The notes under the pieces were generated by a model. It had not been told where the DNA came from. It saw only the letters and a program-made list of their open reading frames with translations, and did no database searches. Positions 8,609 through 16,228 of a DNA stretch of 57,753 bases are shown here, piece by piece (position 1 is the first letter of the stretch; every line of letters starts with the position of its first letter). The position numbers were made by a program, and so were the translations under genes. Source of the stretch: DATFHX01 sp035247945 (GTDB taxonomy: Bacteria > Patescibacteriota > Saccharimonadia > Saccharimonadales > Saccharimonadaceae); assembly GCA_035247945.1 (NCBI GenBank), contig DATFHX010000008.1, positions 1 through 57,753 of the forward strand, read 5' to 3'.

Positions 8609-8725
8609 AGATGGCTTTCACCACCTCTCTGAAACTAGGTATTGCCGAGTTTTAAACGAACGAGGATATGACTAAGGGCGGCCAGCACCTTTCGGTGTGG
8701 TCGCCCCTGAAAATCAATCCTTTTT
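8609..8725 (-). promoter_or_regulatory. Conserved structured 5' leader of SGNH-1
   Basis: The leader contains a hairpin at 8676-8706, read on the minus strand: outer arms GGGCGACCA / TGGCCGCCC with one A-C mismatch, inner stem CACC-GAAA-GGTG closed by a GNRA tetraloop. The second SGNH gene has the same hairpin at 50790-50820 with inner stem TGCC-GTAA-GGCG, a paired change plus a wobble and another GNRA loop. Flanking boxes (GGCTCTTT, AAAAGGA, CGAACGAGGA) are also shared. This suggests a conserved RNA element. Confidence 0.7.
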
Positions 8726-8991
8726 GTGACTGAAAGAGCCACACACATTTACTCATATATTTTGTATAGCGTAAACCGTGGAATTCACAACGCCACTCAC
8801 CAGCAGAGTGACACATGTTAAAAATCCCAGTTCCAACAGTTCGACTCGGACTATTGGAACGGGGAATCGTCCACTACTGAGCTGCTATAACCCGCACACG
8901 GGAAGCGACGCCGACCTAGCGGCCGTGGCCGGCGCGAGCTTGATGGGGACGATCTACGCGGCCAGCTCGACGTCTTCATCTCCGGTGTCGT

Positions 8992-9010
8992 TGACGGCAA
9001 TACTGACGGC
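8992..9010 (+). repeat. Right-end GACGGC pair, 12-bp period
   Basis: Two TGACGGC units starting 12 bp apart, about 90 bp inside the displaced tRNA-Arg fragment. The surrounding 8969-9073 is similar to 50951-51055 at the end of the tRNA-Glu element. Confidence 0.65.
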
Positions 9011-9098
9011 AGCCGCACCGACCAACCAACGACGACGCTGATCGCTCAAGAGCGCATCTATCTCTGTTACACGGTTAGATACGCCTGAATTAATTGAG

Positions 9099-9146
9099 CT
9101 TCGGAACCAGGTGTCGTAGGTTCGAATCCTACCGGGTGTACCAGAG
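9099..9146 (+). repeat. attR-type direct repeat (displaced tRNA-Arg 3' half)
   Basis: 48 bp identical to 5322-5369. It lacks the 5' half of the tRNA, so it is not a functional gene. Confidence 0.9.
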
Positions 9147-9157
9147 TTTATAAAAGG

Positions 9158-9208
9158 AAAATGCCCCGCGCTTACAGAAAGCGCGGGGCATTTTCTGTAA
9201 GCGCGGGG
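9158..9208 (-). terminator. Double-hairpin terminator with exclusive pairings
   Basis: Stem A pairs 9158-9173 with 9179-9194 (16 bp). Stem B pairs 9164-9180 with 9192-9208 (17 bp). They share bases, so only one can form. In the direction of the leftward gene, B completes first and A is followed by a T-rich tract. The same plan occurs at 55754-55805. Confidence 0.85.
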
Positions 9209-10024
9209 TTAGGAGGCCTTCTTCTGGTTTTGCCGCTTCGCGCGGACACGCCTCACGAGCGAGGCACCTCCGAGTACGAGCAAGCAAAACTCGATCAGCT
9301 TGGCGTAGTTCTGCTCTCGGTAGCGAAGACCCAGATAGAGTGCACGCGGCACGTAGACCAGGCGCCACCAGGCGGAGTACCGCGCCAGTCTGACGATGCT
9401 GTTCATCTCGTAAACCGGGTGCAGAGACCCGGTTCCCGAAAGGAACATCTGCAGAGACTGTAGCGGTGAGCTGCCGTGGCCTCGGAGTCGTTTGCAGGCA
9501 CGGCGCATCTTACCGATGCCCTGATGCCTCTTTCCGACAGTGGCCTGGTACTCGCCGAAGAAGCTGTACGAAGCACTCGCTTCGGTCCGCTCATCCAGCC
9601 GGTCGAGCCACCACCAACTTGCGTAGAGCAGCGTCTTCGCCTTCGTGAGTTGGCCATCTCCCATCTCCGAGTGGTAGCGCCGCCTCGCCATGTCGAGGTA
9701 GCACATGCCCATGTCTCGCCAGATCCTTGCGGCGAGCACCAGGTTGGCCCGACTGTGTACGGCGATGGCCTCGACGACGGGGCGATTGATTCGACCGAGA
9801 ACGTCGAGCCCTATGGCTTCGAGTGCTTCTTCGAACGATACGACGGCGGTCTTGAAGTTCCAGCGCAGACGCTGAACGACCCCCTGCATCTGCAAGGCCT
9901 CGGCTTTGGCGCGTGCACCTTCTGCGCGCGACTCAGCGGCCAGAAAGGCCATCAGCGCATCGGTGTGCCGACCCATATCCAGGTGCGCGTGTCCGGCGCT
10001 CATCTCATCCTGAAAGGTACTCAC
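9209..10024 (-). CDS. TPR-like helical repeat protein in a GC-rich cassette
   Basis: 271 aa. Residues about 5-150 show helix-turn-helix repeats with the TPR-like spacing of small and aromatic residues (for example GHAHLDMGRHTDALMAFLAA and later GMCYLDMARRRY). A hydrophobic segment near residues 243-258 and a very basic C-terminus suggest a possible membrane attachment. TPR proteins usually scaffold protein contacts; the partner is unknown. It is GC-rich relative to neighbours, 67 bp downstream of the esterase gene on the same strand, and ends in the bistable terminator beside the displaced tRNA fragment. Confidence 0.6.
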   Translation of the reverse strand: MSTFQDEMSAGHAHLDMGRHTDALMAFLAAESRAEGARAKAEALQMQGVVQRLRWNFKTAVVSFEEALEAIGLDVLGRINRPVVEAIAVHSRANLVLAARIWRDMGMCYLDMARRRYHSEMGDGQLTKAKTLLYASWWWLDRLDERTEASASYSFFGEYQATVGKRHQGIGKMRRACKRLRGHGSSPLQSLQMFLSGTGSLHPVYEMNSIVRLARYSAWWRLVYVPRALYLGLRYREQNYAKLIEFCLLVLGGASLVRRVRAKRQNQKKAS

Positions 10025-10091
10025 GAAGTGCTCCTCGTGTCGTTGGGATTTACCTTATATATTATGACTTATTTTCGTTATTTTTGCAAAT

Positions 10092-11171
10092 CTAGGATGT
10101 GCTGTGTTTGCCGAGGAAATCGATGATCTGTTGCAGCGCTTTTTGACTTGCATCAAGATCCAGGTCGAACTGGTATTCGTGCTGAAGCGCGGGCGAGTAG
10201 TCAGCTGGGTAGAAAAGTGGTTCCACCTCAACGTTTAGTGACTGTAACTTCTTTGTCATAACCTGTGATTGCTTGAGGAGTGGATCGGCATTACCGGCTG
10301 TAATAAAAGTTGGAGGGAATTGACTCGTAACATGATCGACAACCGAGGCTGGATAGATCTTGCTGTCTTTCGTGAAGTTCTTATAGCCACTATATGACCA
10401 GAGGAAGGTTTCGAGGAGCTCTGCGCCTTGGGTGCCATCGTCTGTATTAATAATGGAAAGGTCATATGCTCCACAGGTAAGAACCATGCCGGATATTTGT
10501 GAAGCCTTGAGTGGTGGCGTCATGCCAACGAGGTTTTGATACGTTGGGTTTGTGATGAGGGTGGCAACTTGAGCAGCGATCTGTGAACCTGCGGAATCAC
10601 CGGCGAGGAAGATACGGTTAGGGTCTATATTCAATTCTGCTGCATGAGCGTTGAGGTATTTAAGCGCTTCATTTACCTGAAGTACAGGAGTAGGGTACTG
10701 TTTCTCGGGAGCAATTGTGTAGTTAACGCCAACGGTCGTGTATCCTTTATCTGAAAGTATCTTGAGATATGGTGCAACGTTTGCTTTATCGCCAGATACC
10801 CAGCCACCACCGTGAACCCATACGACAGTCGGAAGGTTCTTTTTCCCAGCGATGGCGCTATCTGGAGTGTAAACATCAAGTGTCGTATCGTGACCACCGC
10901 CGTTATAGTAACTAATATTTGTCGATGCATGGACGCCACTTTTAGGGACGTATTTATCCATGATGGCAATTTGTTGCGCTGCCCCTTTATTAAAGGCGTC
11001 GCGGATCAGGAGAGCGGAAGGCCAAGGGCTTACCTGGAATGCAACCCAGATCGAAGCTGCGATAAAGATTGCAATTCCAACGATCCACGCGAGTATTTTA
11101 AGAGGGAGTTTCCACCAGGATGAGTGTTTTTTTGTTGTTTTTTTGTGTTTTGAAGTGGCTGATTTTACCAT
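10092..11171 (-). CDS. Membrane-anchored alpha/beta hydrolase (esterase/lipase)
   Basis: About 359 aa from the ATG at 11171. In-frame ATGs at 11180 and 11177 lie against the -10-like TATACT (11181-11186), while the 11171 ATG sits 9 bp after it. A basic N-terminus and one membrane segment are followed by an alpha/beta-hydrolase fold-3 type domain: oxyanion motif HGGGW, nucleophile elbow GDSAGS, the acid in GNADP and the base in LQHEYQF. This is a hormone-sensitive-lipase/carboxylesterase-like set. The substrate is unknown; the position suggests action at the outer face of the membrane. Confidence 0.85.
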   Translation of the reverse strand: MVKSATSKHKKTTKKHSSWWKLPLKILAWIVGIAIFIAASIWVAFQVSPWPSALLIRDAFNKGAAQQIAIMDKYVPKSGVHASTNISYYNGGGHDTTLDVYTPDSAIAGKKNLPTVVWVHGGGWVSGDKANVAPYLKILSDKGYTTVGVNYTIAPEKQYPTPVLQVNEALKYLNAHAAELNIDPNRIFLAGDSAGSQIAAQVATLITNPTYQNLVGMTPPLKASQISGMVLTCGAYDLSIINTDDGTQGAELLETFLWSYSGYKNFTKDSKIYPASVVDHVTSQFPPTFITAGNADPLLKQSQVMTKKLQSLNVEVEPLFYPADYSPALQHEYQFDLDLDASQKALQQIIDFLGKHSTS

Positions 11172-11250
11172 ATGCATCATAGTATAGCGAGTTTGCTCTA
11201 AAGGGGCAATCGTTTACTTTTAAAGCCAAATTGCTATAGTAGGAGATGCT

Positions 11251-12798
11251 ATGCAATCCCTTAATACTATTGGTCGCCAGTTTGTTGATGCGCTCCTCGC
11301 AGCCAAACTCCGCGCCGACTCAGCGAAAACTGAGCGCGAACAAGCGCCTAAAGTGCACGTTGTCGGTGCTGGTGGGACGCTTACCGCTGCCTATGAGCAG
11401 CTTCGAAACGCCGCTGAGTATACCGAGGAGCATTTACTGCTTCAAAAGGCGATTCGCCGCTTTTATCAGCGACTCTTTTTGTCACGTGACCAGAATGCTG
11501 CTGCATCAAGTGGGGAAGAGCTTCTCGTTGAGCTCACCCTCGCCGGGTATCTTGCCAACGATAGCATTCCAACAAACGTTATTGAGAAAATTAATGCACT
11601 ATCGTTGCAATATTATACTGCGCGTATGGCACTCGGAGCTTCGTTTAGTCGCACGAGTACGTGGACACTCGATGTTCTTGCGGTTGAGATTGAGCTGCTC
11701 CTAAACGATGCCACGAAAAACGAAGTGTTTGTACAGTTCTGTCACAGTCATTTTATGCAGTCACTCGACCGTACATCGGTGGGAGGTGAGCAGCCTGATT
11801 TTGAAATCGCTCTCTTCGTCGCTATTCACCGGGCACTTCTTAAATCAGATGAGGCATATATCCGCACCTCACTTTTGCATCGATATGGGGTTCAAACCGA
11901 AAATGTCGAAGCGTACCGTTCGATTAATAAGAAACTTGATGAACTATTTGCATCTGACCAGGTAGATACACTTTTCAGGGCTGTACGGCGACAGGGTGCC
12001 CCACTCCGCGTTCTCTGGCGTATGGTAGATGAGCAAGGAGATATCGCTGAAGTCCTACAAAACTCAACTAAGTTTATTTCAGCATATGAACTACAGATCG
12101 CGAGTGAGTATGAAGATCTCCAGAAACGCATTAACCGAGGAATCATTAAAAGTGTCATCTTCCTTGTAATTACTAAATTCCTTATTGGGCTTGCTATTGA
12201 GGTTCCGTACGATCTTTGGGTGCACGGCGAAATTATCTGGCTCGCACTGGCGGTAAACTTACTCTTCCCGCCGATCTACATGGTGCTTCTTAGACTTACG
12301 ATGGCTCTGCCTGGACCAGCGAATACATCCGCTATGGTGGATGCAATCGAACGTCTCCTCTATGGTGACGAAAAGACGGTTGTCCTCTCCCGTGAGCGGA
12401 AAGGAAGTTTTGGTATGGCATATAGTGTCATGTATGCGATCTTCTTTATCGTGGTGTTCGGGGGTGTGAGTCTCCTTCTTTGGAATATTGGATTCTCATT
12501 AGTACATCTCGTTATCTTCTTCATCTTCCTCTCGACTGCAAGCTTCCTCGGATTCCGTCTGTCGAGGCAAGTCCGTGATCTTGAGGTTGTCGAAGGCGAC
12601 CAGAATGGGCTTACTACCATTCGTGACTTCCTCTACATGCCATTCGTAGTAGTTGGACGTTGGATTAGCGATAGGTATGCATCGGTAAACATTGTTGCCA
12701 TGATCCTTGATATGCTTATTGAACTGCCCCTCAAAACAGTACTTAGGTTGGTTCGGCAGTGGGGCGCCTTTATTAGCAGTAAGAAAGACGAACTCTAG
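11251..12798 (+). CDS. Conserved multi-helix membrane protein, hypothetical
   Basis: 515 aa. The first 290 residues are soluble and helical. The C-terminal part has about four membrane segments (roughly residues 297-315, 323-345, 390-410 and 415-435), followed by an amphipathic region. No catalytic motif recognised. AGGAG lies 5 bp before the chosen ATG; an ATG 5 bp earlier (11246) is out of frame. It is divergent from the esterase gene and precedes tRNA-Lys. Function unknown. Confidence 0.75.
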   Translation: MQSLNTIGRQFVDALLAAKLRADSAKTEREQAPKVHVVGAGGTLTAAYEQLRNAAEYTEEHLLLQKAIRRFYQRLFLSRDQNAAASSGEELLVELTLAGYLANDSIPTNVIEKINALSLQYYTARMALGASFSRTSTWTLDVLAVEIELLLNDATKNEVFVQFCHSHFMQSLDRTSVGGEQPDFEIALFVAIHRALLKSDEAYIRTSLLHRYGVQTENVEAYRSINKKLDELFASDQVDTLFRAVRRQGAPLRVLWRMVDEQGDIAEVLQNSTKFISAYELQIASEYEDLQKRINRGIIKSVIFLVITKFLIGLAIEVPYDLWVHGEIIWLALAVNLLFPPIYMVLLRLTMALPGPANTSAMVDAIERLLYGDEKTVVLSRERKGSFGMAYSVMYAIFFIVVFGGVSLLLWNIGFSLVHLVIFFIFLSTASFLGFRLSRQVRDLEVVEGDQNGLTTIRDFLYMPFVVVGRWISDRYASVNIVAMILDMLIELPLKTVLRLVRQWGAFISSKKDEL

Positions 12799-12867
12799 TC
12801 GCAGCGTTCTATAACCTCTCTCGTGGGTATTTACAAAAAGGGGTAAATCTGCTAGAATCAGGGAGAT

Positions 12868-12944
12868 GGGCCAATAGCTCAGCTGGTTAGAGCACCTGCC
12901 TCTTAAGCAGGGTGTCCTGGGTTCAAGCCCCAGTTGGCCCTCCA
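12868..12944 (+). tRNA. tRNA-Lys (anticodon CUU)
   Basis: Acceptor GGGCCAA/TTGGCCC, D arm, anticodon stem CCTGC/GCAGG with loop CTCTTAA (anticodon CTT), T arm CTGGG-TTCAAGC-CCCAG, encoded CCA. I saw no second copy of its 3' end, so nothing appears inserted here. Confidence 0.95.
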
Positions 12945-12951
12945 TGCAAAG

Positions 12952-12987
12952 AACGTCGACATTTATCGCTACCGGTCGGCGTTTTTT
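12952..12987 (+). terminator. Terminator after tRNA-Lys
   Basis: Eight-bp stem (ACGTCGAC / GTCGGCGT, one G-T pair) followed by a run of six Ts. Confidence 0.75.
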
Positions 12988-12997
12988 GTTTGGCTTT

Positions 12998-13555
12998 TTA
13001 CTCTGATGTGGTTCTAGTATCCACTAGAAGAAGTGCTTCGCTTCGTGATAGTACTGGGATGGTTAAAGTATCACCTAGATTCTTACCCTTGGAGGTGAAA
13101 TAAAGTGGTGCTACGTTTCCACTATGACCGACCGCTATTATGACATCCACGCTCTTTTCTAACTGATCGTTATAAAAGTACTGTGACCTTTCGTAGAGAG
13201 AAGCAAGAGATTCCATGCCCCCTGCGACAAGGTCTTCTTCGGGTAAAGCAAAAACCTCTGCTATCGACTGACCACTGTATGACCCGCAGTCTCGCTCGGC
13301 GAGTCTCTTGTCTATTTCTATCGTCTCAGAGTCTCCACTCAGGCTTCTCGCTAATATCCGAGCAGTCTCAACTGCTCGTCTACGTGGCGAGGTGACTATA
13401 TGTATCGATTGATCATTTTTGAGTCGCTGCTTGAGGAAGTGAGCTGCCTCTGTCGCTTCCTGAATGCCCTCATCAGAGAGACCTTCGTCTTCAAGGACGA
13501 GTGTCATCTTATCTGCTGAGGGAATCTTTCCATGTTTAACAAAGTACATTTTCAT
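12998..13555 (-). CDS. Histidine-phosphatase-family protein with KHG motif
   Basis: 185 aa, phosphoglycerate-mutase-like fold. The usual N-terminal RHG is here VKHGK: the phospho-accepting His8 is kept, the Arg is Lys. Other family marks remain: TSPRRRAVETA (phosphate-pocket Arg) and the second catalytic His in AVGHSGN. Members dephosphorylate sugars, nucleotides or phosphoproteins; the substrate cannot be read from sequence. TATAAT at 13564-13569 (minus strand) ends 8 bp before the ATG, so the mRNA is probably leaderless. Convergent with tRNA-Lys. Confidence 0.82.
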   Translation of the reverse strand: MKMYFVKHGKIPSADKMTLVLEDEGLSDEGIQEATEAAHFLKQRLKNDQSIHIVTSPRRRAVETARILARSLSGDSETIEIDKRLAERDCGSYSGQSIAEVFALPEEDLVAGGMESLASLYERSQYFYNDQLEKSVDVIIAVGHSGNVAPLYFTSKGKNLGDTLTIPVLSRSEALLLVDTRTTSE

Positions 13556-13798
13556 CTGGAATGATTATAACGTATGCAGATTTGAGCTAATAGCTCTTGC
13601 ATAATAAGAAGTTTCACCAACTGCTCAGATTACGCAAATACGCGGCTTACTTTTTGAGTTTAGATAAACTTGTTCATGTTATGCTTTGTGTAATTAATGC
13701 GATGTGTTAAAAAGAGGATGGCTCTAGTAATTCACGAGTCACAGTAAAAGTGCCTTGGCACTTCGCACATCCACAATTCGACTCGCGAAAGTGAGAAA

Positions 13799-15406
13799 AT
13801 GAGACGTATAAGGCCTCGAGGCGGTGTACGATCAGCGCTATTGATCGTCTTCTGCCTTGTAGCTGCATCTTTGGTGTCGGCGCAAACTGCCGTCGCCAAT
13901 AGCCAGCTACAGTTCACGCTTGAAGCATCTAGTGTCCGTATCGGTGGTACGGTACGTGTGACTGAAGTTGACCCTTGCCCGCCTCCCGTCGTGGACGATA
14001 TGGGCACCTCTTATGGTTACGTTTCTTTTACTCTGCGTGACGCCAATGGCGTCACGCAAGGTGGGGGGCGTGCTGAACTTGACCCGAATGGCCACTGGGG
14101 CCAAGCGTTGGTAGGGGTGAGCGCACGTAGTGTAGTGGCTCTCAATCCGCCAGCATATCGCGAAGCTCCGAGTCCCGGTCAAGGCTTCCTGATGGCTCGT
14201 TGTGTCGTGCCAGGAGTGAATGACTCTTACATTGGACAAAACCTGTCACTGACAGGTTCGTCCGCTCACCTTGTCGTAGGAACGGGAACGGTGGGGAAGC
14301 ATCTGCATATCACTCCGTCAGAACCGTGTCCTATGGGTGCGACTCAGGCCTACGTACTGACCGATGACGAGGACACAAACAACCTCAACCAATCGGTCAC
14401 CGTGAACGCCGACGGATCCTGGGAGATGGATCTGAACATTCCGGATTGGCACCCAGCGCATAGGATATCTATTGCTGCTGGCTGTGTCACTGCCGGGTTC
14501 AGCTATGATGGCGTCATTGCGGAACTCGTTTACGATTCTCACCGCTACGTCGCCATGGGTGACTCGTACAGCGCCGGGGTTGGAACTTTCAACTACGACG
14601 CTTCGAGCGGAAGCTGCATGCGGTCTCCGGCGAGCTACGCTTCGTACGTAGCGAGCCAGCGCGAGAATATGGGTACACCGTATTTCGTCGCCTGTGGTGG
14701 CGCGACAACGGCTGATCTCTATGGTCAGAATCCGAGCACTGGCGAGCCACGCCAGCTCGATGCGTTGACCCATGACACGCGGTACGTCACCCTGACGGTC
14801 GGCGGTAACGATGTCGGCTTCAAGGAAGTGATGGAGCGCTGCGCCAACTGGTTCAGAAACAGTGGGTGGGGTTGCGCCAACGACACTACCTTGCGGGGTA
14901 CGCTCACGCAGAGGTTTGCTGCACTTGCCGGGACGGCAACGGCAACAAGTCCTGACGGTCGGCAGATCACCCCCCTTGCGGGCGTCTTCTCCGATATTGC
15001 GGCCGCTTCCCCTGGCGTGAAAATCTACGTCGGTGGCTATCCGCGTCTCTTTGGGGCTAGCGTTTCGGACTACACGTCGAACAGTAGTGCTCCTGGCGGT
15101 GCTCAGTGCATTGCTGCAACTGGAATGACCATCTCCTTCAGTGATGCGCAGTGGCTGAATCAGCTTGCTGATGATCTCAATGGGATCATCAGCAATGCTG
15201 TGGACGAAGCTAATGTCGGCGGTGCAAACGTCGCATTCGTGGATCCCGGGTTGTTCAATGGCCATGGGTTGTGTGATAGTGACACTGCGTGGATCAATGG
15301 TGTCGTGCTTGACAGCAGCAATAACCCGCAGGCTGAAAGTATGCACCCCACAGCCGAAGGATATTCCGTCGGCTACGGTCCCGCATTCGCGGCTATGGTG
15401 AACTAG
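13799..15406 (+). CDS. Secreted SGNH/GDSL-family hydrolase (SGNH-3)
   Basis: 535 aa with a signal peptide (cleavage near Ala32-34), about 210 residues of beta-rich unassigned sequence, then an SGNH domain: GDSYSAG (Ser256), GGNDVGF (Asn337) and SMHPTAEG (His516). The catalytic blocks match those of SGNH-1 and SGNH-2, but the signal peptide and 5' region differ, so this copy is not flanked by the shared leader or by a tRNA fragment. It is GC-rich against AT-richer neighbours, with its own terminator. A small hairpin (AAGTGCC-TT-GGCACTT) lies about 45 bp upstream of the ATG. Secreted ester hydrolysis is inferred. Confidence 0.88.
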   Translation: MRRIRPRGGVRSALLIVFCLVAASLVSAQTAVANSQLQFTLEASSVRIGGTVRVTEVDPCPPPVVDDMGTSYGYVSFTLRDANGVTQGGGRAELDPNGHWGQALVGVSARSVVALNPPAYREAPSPGQGFLMARCVVPGVNDSYIGQNLSLTGSSAHLVVGTGTVGKHLHITPSEPCPMGATQAYVLTDDEDTNNLNQSVTVNADGSWEMDLNIPDWHPAHRISIAAGCVTAGFSYDGVIAELVYDSHRYVAMGDSYSAGVGTFNYDASSGSCMRSPASYASYVASQRENMGTPYFVACGGATTADLYGQNPSTGEPRQLDALTHDTRYVTLTVGGNDVGFKEVMERCANWFRNSGWGCANDTTLRGTLTQRFAALAGTATATSPDGRQITPLAGVFSDIAAASPGVKIYVGGYPRLFGASVSDYTSNSSAPGGAQCIAATGMTISFSDAQWLNQLADDLNGIISNAVDEANVGGANVAFVDPGLFNGHGLCDSDTAWINGVVLDSSNNPQAESMHPTAEGYSVGYGPAFAAMVN

Positions 15407-15413
15407 AGCGAAA

Positions 15414-15457
15414 GCAGTGTTCGACAGCGCCCAGCTGCCGAACACTGCCTCGTTTTA
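15414..15457 (+). terminator. Terminator of SGNH-3
   Basis: Ten-bp stem (GCAGTGTTCG / CGAACACTGC) with a 15-nt loop and a T-rich tract. Confidence 0.87.
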
Positions 15458-15694
15458 TTTTCGGGGCCTTATATAGAAAGCTGCGAGCATCAAGGCTGAT
15501 CCGATCGCAAATGCTATACTGGCTACAATCGTTGATGCTCTGAGAATTTGTCCTGCACATTTAAAAATAGTTAGGTCTGACGGGTCGCAAAGGAGATCTT
15601 TATAGAGATAATCTGGAGTTATGAAGATTAAAAAAGGACTTATTATAAATAGGAATAATCCAATGTAGAGGATGATTTCTCGTTTTAAAGACAT
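15455..15694 (-). CDS. Small two-helix membrane protein, hypothetical
   Basis: 79 aa with two membrane segments (about residues 8-27 and 50-73) and two Cys in the loop between them (LLCDPSDL and IFKCAGQ), which could form a disulfide outside the membrane. It ends in RPRK. Convergent with SGNH-3, and it ends within that gene's terminator T-tract. No family recognised. Confidence 0.55.
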   Translation of the reverse strand: MSLKREIILYIGLFLFIISPFLIFITPDYLYKDLLCDPSDLTIFKCAGQILRASTIVASIAFAIGSALMLAAFYIRPRK

Positions 15695-15770
15695 GAGAAT
15701 ATTCTTGCAGTAGTCTTATTCTATGTAAAGAGCTTATTATAAAGACCTCTCTATGGTACGCTAGAAACCA

Positions 15771-16172
15771 ATGATTCGCAAAAAAGTAGACATGCTAATG
15801 CTGCGCCGTGCTATTGAATTATCTTGGAAGTCTGATACGGCATATCATCAAGTGGAAGAGGTGGGGAACCCTGCACTTGGCCAATGCTATGTTTCGTCGC
15901 GTGTTGTGCAGGCTTATTTCCCAGAAGTGGAACTCGCCCAAGGTGAGGTACTGGCTGCTGGTAAAATAGAAAAGCATTTTTGGAATGTTTTTCAGGTTAA
16001 TGGTGAATTTATTCATGTTGACCTCACTTGGTCTCAATTTCCGGTAGGGTCAAAGGTGATGAATTGGGCAATTCGAGATCGAGAGACGTATAATGACAGT
16101 CCACCGACTATTGAGCGTGTCGAAACATTGCTTCGACGTGTTCAAGAAGTTCTCTCAAGTGATAGTAAATAG
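15771..16172 (+). CDS. YunG-like protein (possible Cys-His-Asp fold)
   Basis: 133 aa. The pattern GQCYVSSRVVQAYF, a central His (EKHFWNVF) and the following IHVDLTW resemble the Bacillus YunG family and papain/transglutaminase-like folds with Cys, His and Asp in order. Enzyme activity has not been shown for YunG as far as I know, so the triad is inference. The start is 8 bp after a weak -10-like TACGCT. A terminator shared with the convergent HD-domain gene follows. Confidence 0.6.
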   Translation: MIRKKVDMLMLRRAIELSWKSDTAYHQVEEVGNPALGQCYVSSRVVQAYFPEVELAQGEVLAAGKIEKHFWNVFQVNGEFIHVDLTWSQFPVGSKVMNWAIRDRETYNDSPPTIERVETLLRRVQEVLSSDSK

Positions 16173-16177
16173 GAAAA

Positions 16178-16199
16178 GGCCACCCCTTGCGGGATGGCC
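16178..16199. terminator. Hairpin terminator between convergent genes
   Basis: GGCCA-C-CCC / GGG-A-TGGCC stem with loop TTGC. On the minus strand CCTTTTCC follows, serving the HD-domain gene. Confidence 0.75.
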
Positions 16200-16228
16200 G
16201 AGCCTCCTTAGTTTTTGTAGAGAGAAAT

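Larger units (their letters stand above)
5367..9146. mobile_element. 3.8-kb island inserted at tRNA-Arg, no recombinase
   Basis: Bounded by the intact tRNA-Arg on the left and a displaced 48-bp copy of its 3' half on the right, the usual outcome of site-specific integration into a tRNA gene. It carries three unrecognised small genes and a secreted SGNH hydrolase, with a pair of GACGGC units 12 bp apart near each end. No integrase or transposase frame is present, so mobilisation would need a recombinase in trans, or the element is a remnant. Confidence 0.8.

Noticed and set aside
7811..8632. 273-codon plus-strand frame
   Set aside because: Antisense shadow of SGNH-1, Arg/Val-rich with no domain.
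8778..9041. 87-codon plus-strand frame in the island right end
   Set aside because: The conserved reading between the two islands is on the minus strand; this frame lacks a ribosome site.
12499..12945. 148-codon minus-strand frame starting MEGQLGLEPRT
   Set aside because: The start is antisense to tRNA-Lys and the rest is antisense to the 11251 membrane-protein gene; a well-known spurious product type.
14318..15445. 375-codon minus-strand frame
   Set aside because: Antisense of the GC-rich SGNH-3 gene, whose signal peptide and catalytic blocks are clear; long shadows are expected in GC-rich DNA.
12868..15457. tRNA-Lys as a third integration site carrying SGNH-3
   Set aside because: No copy of the tRNA-Lys 3' end and no GACGGC pair was found downstream, and the shared SGNH leader is absent.
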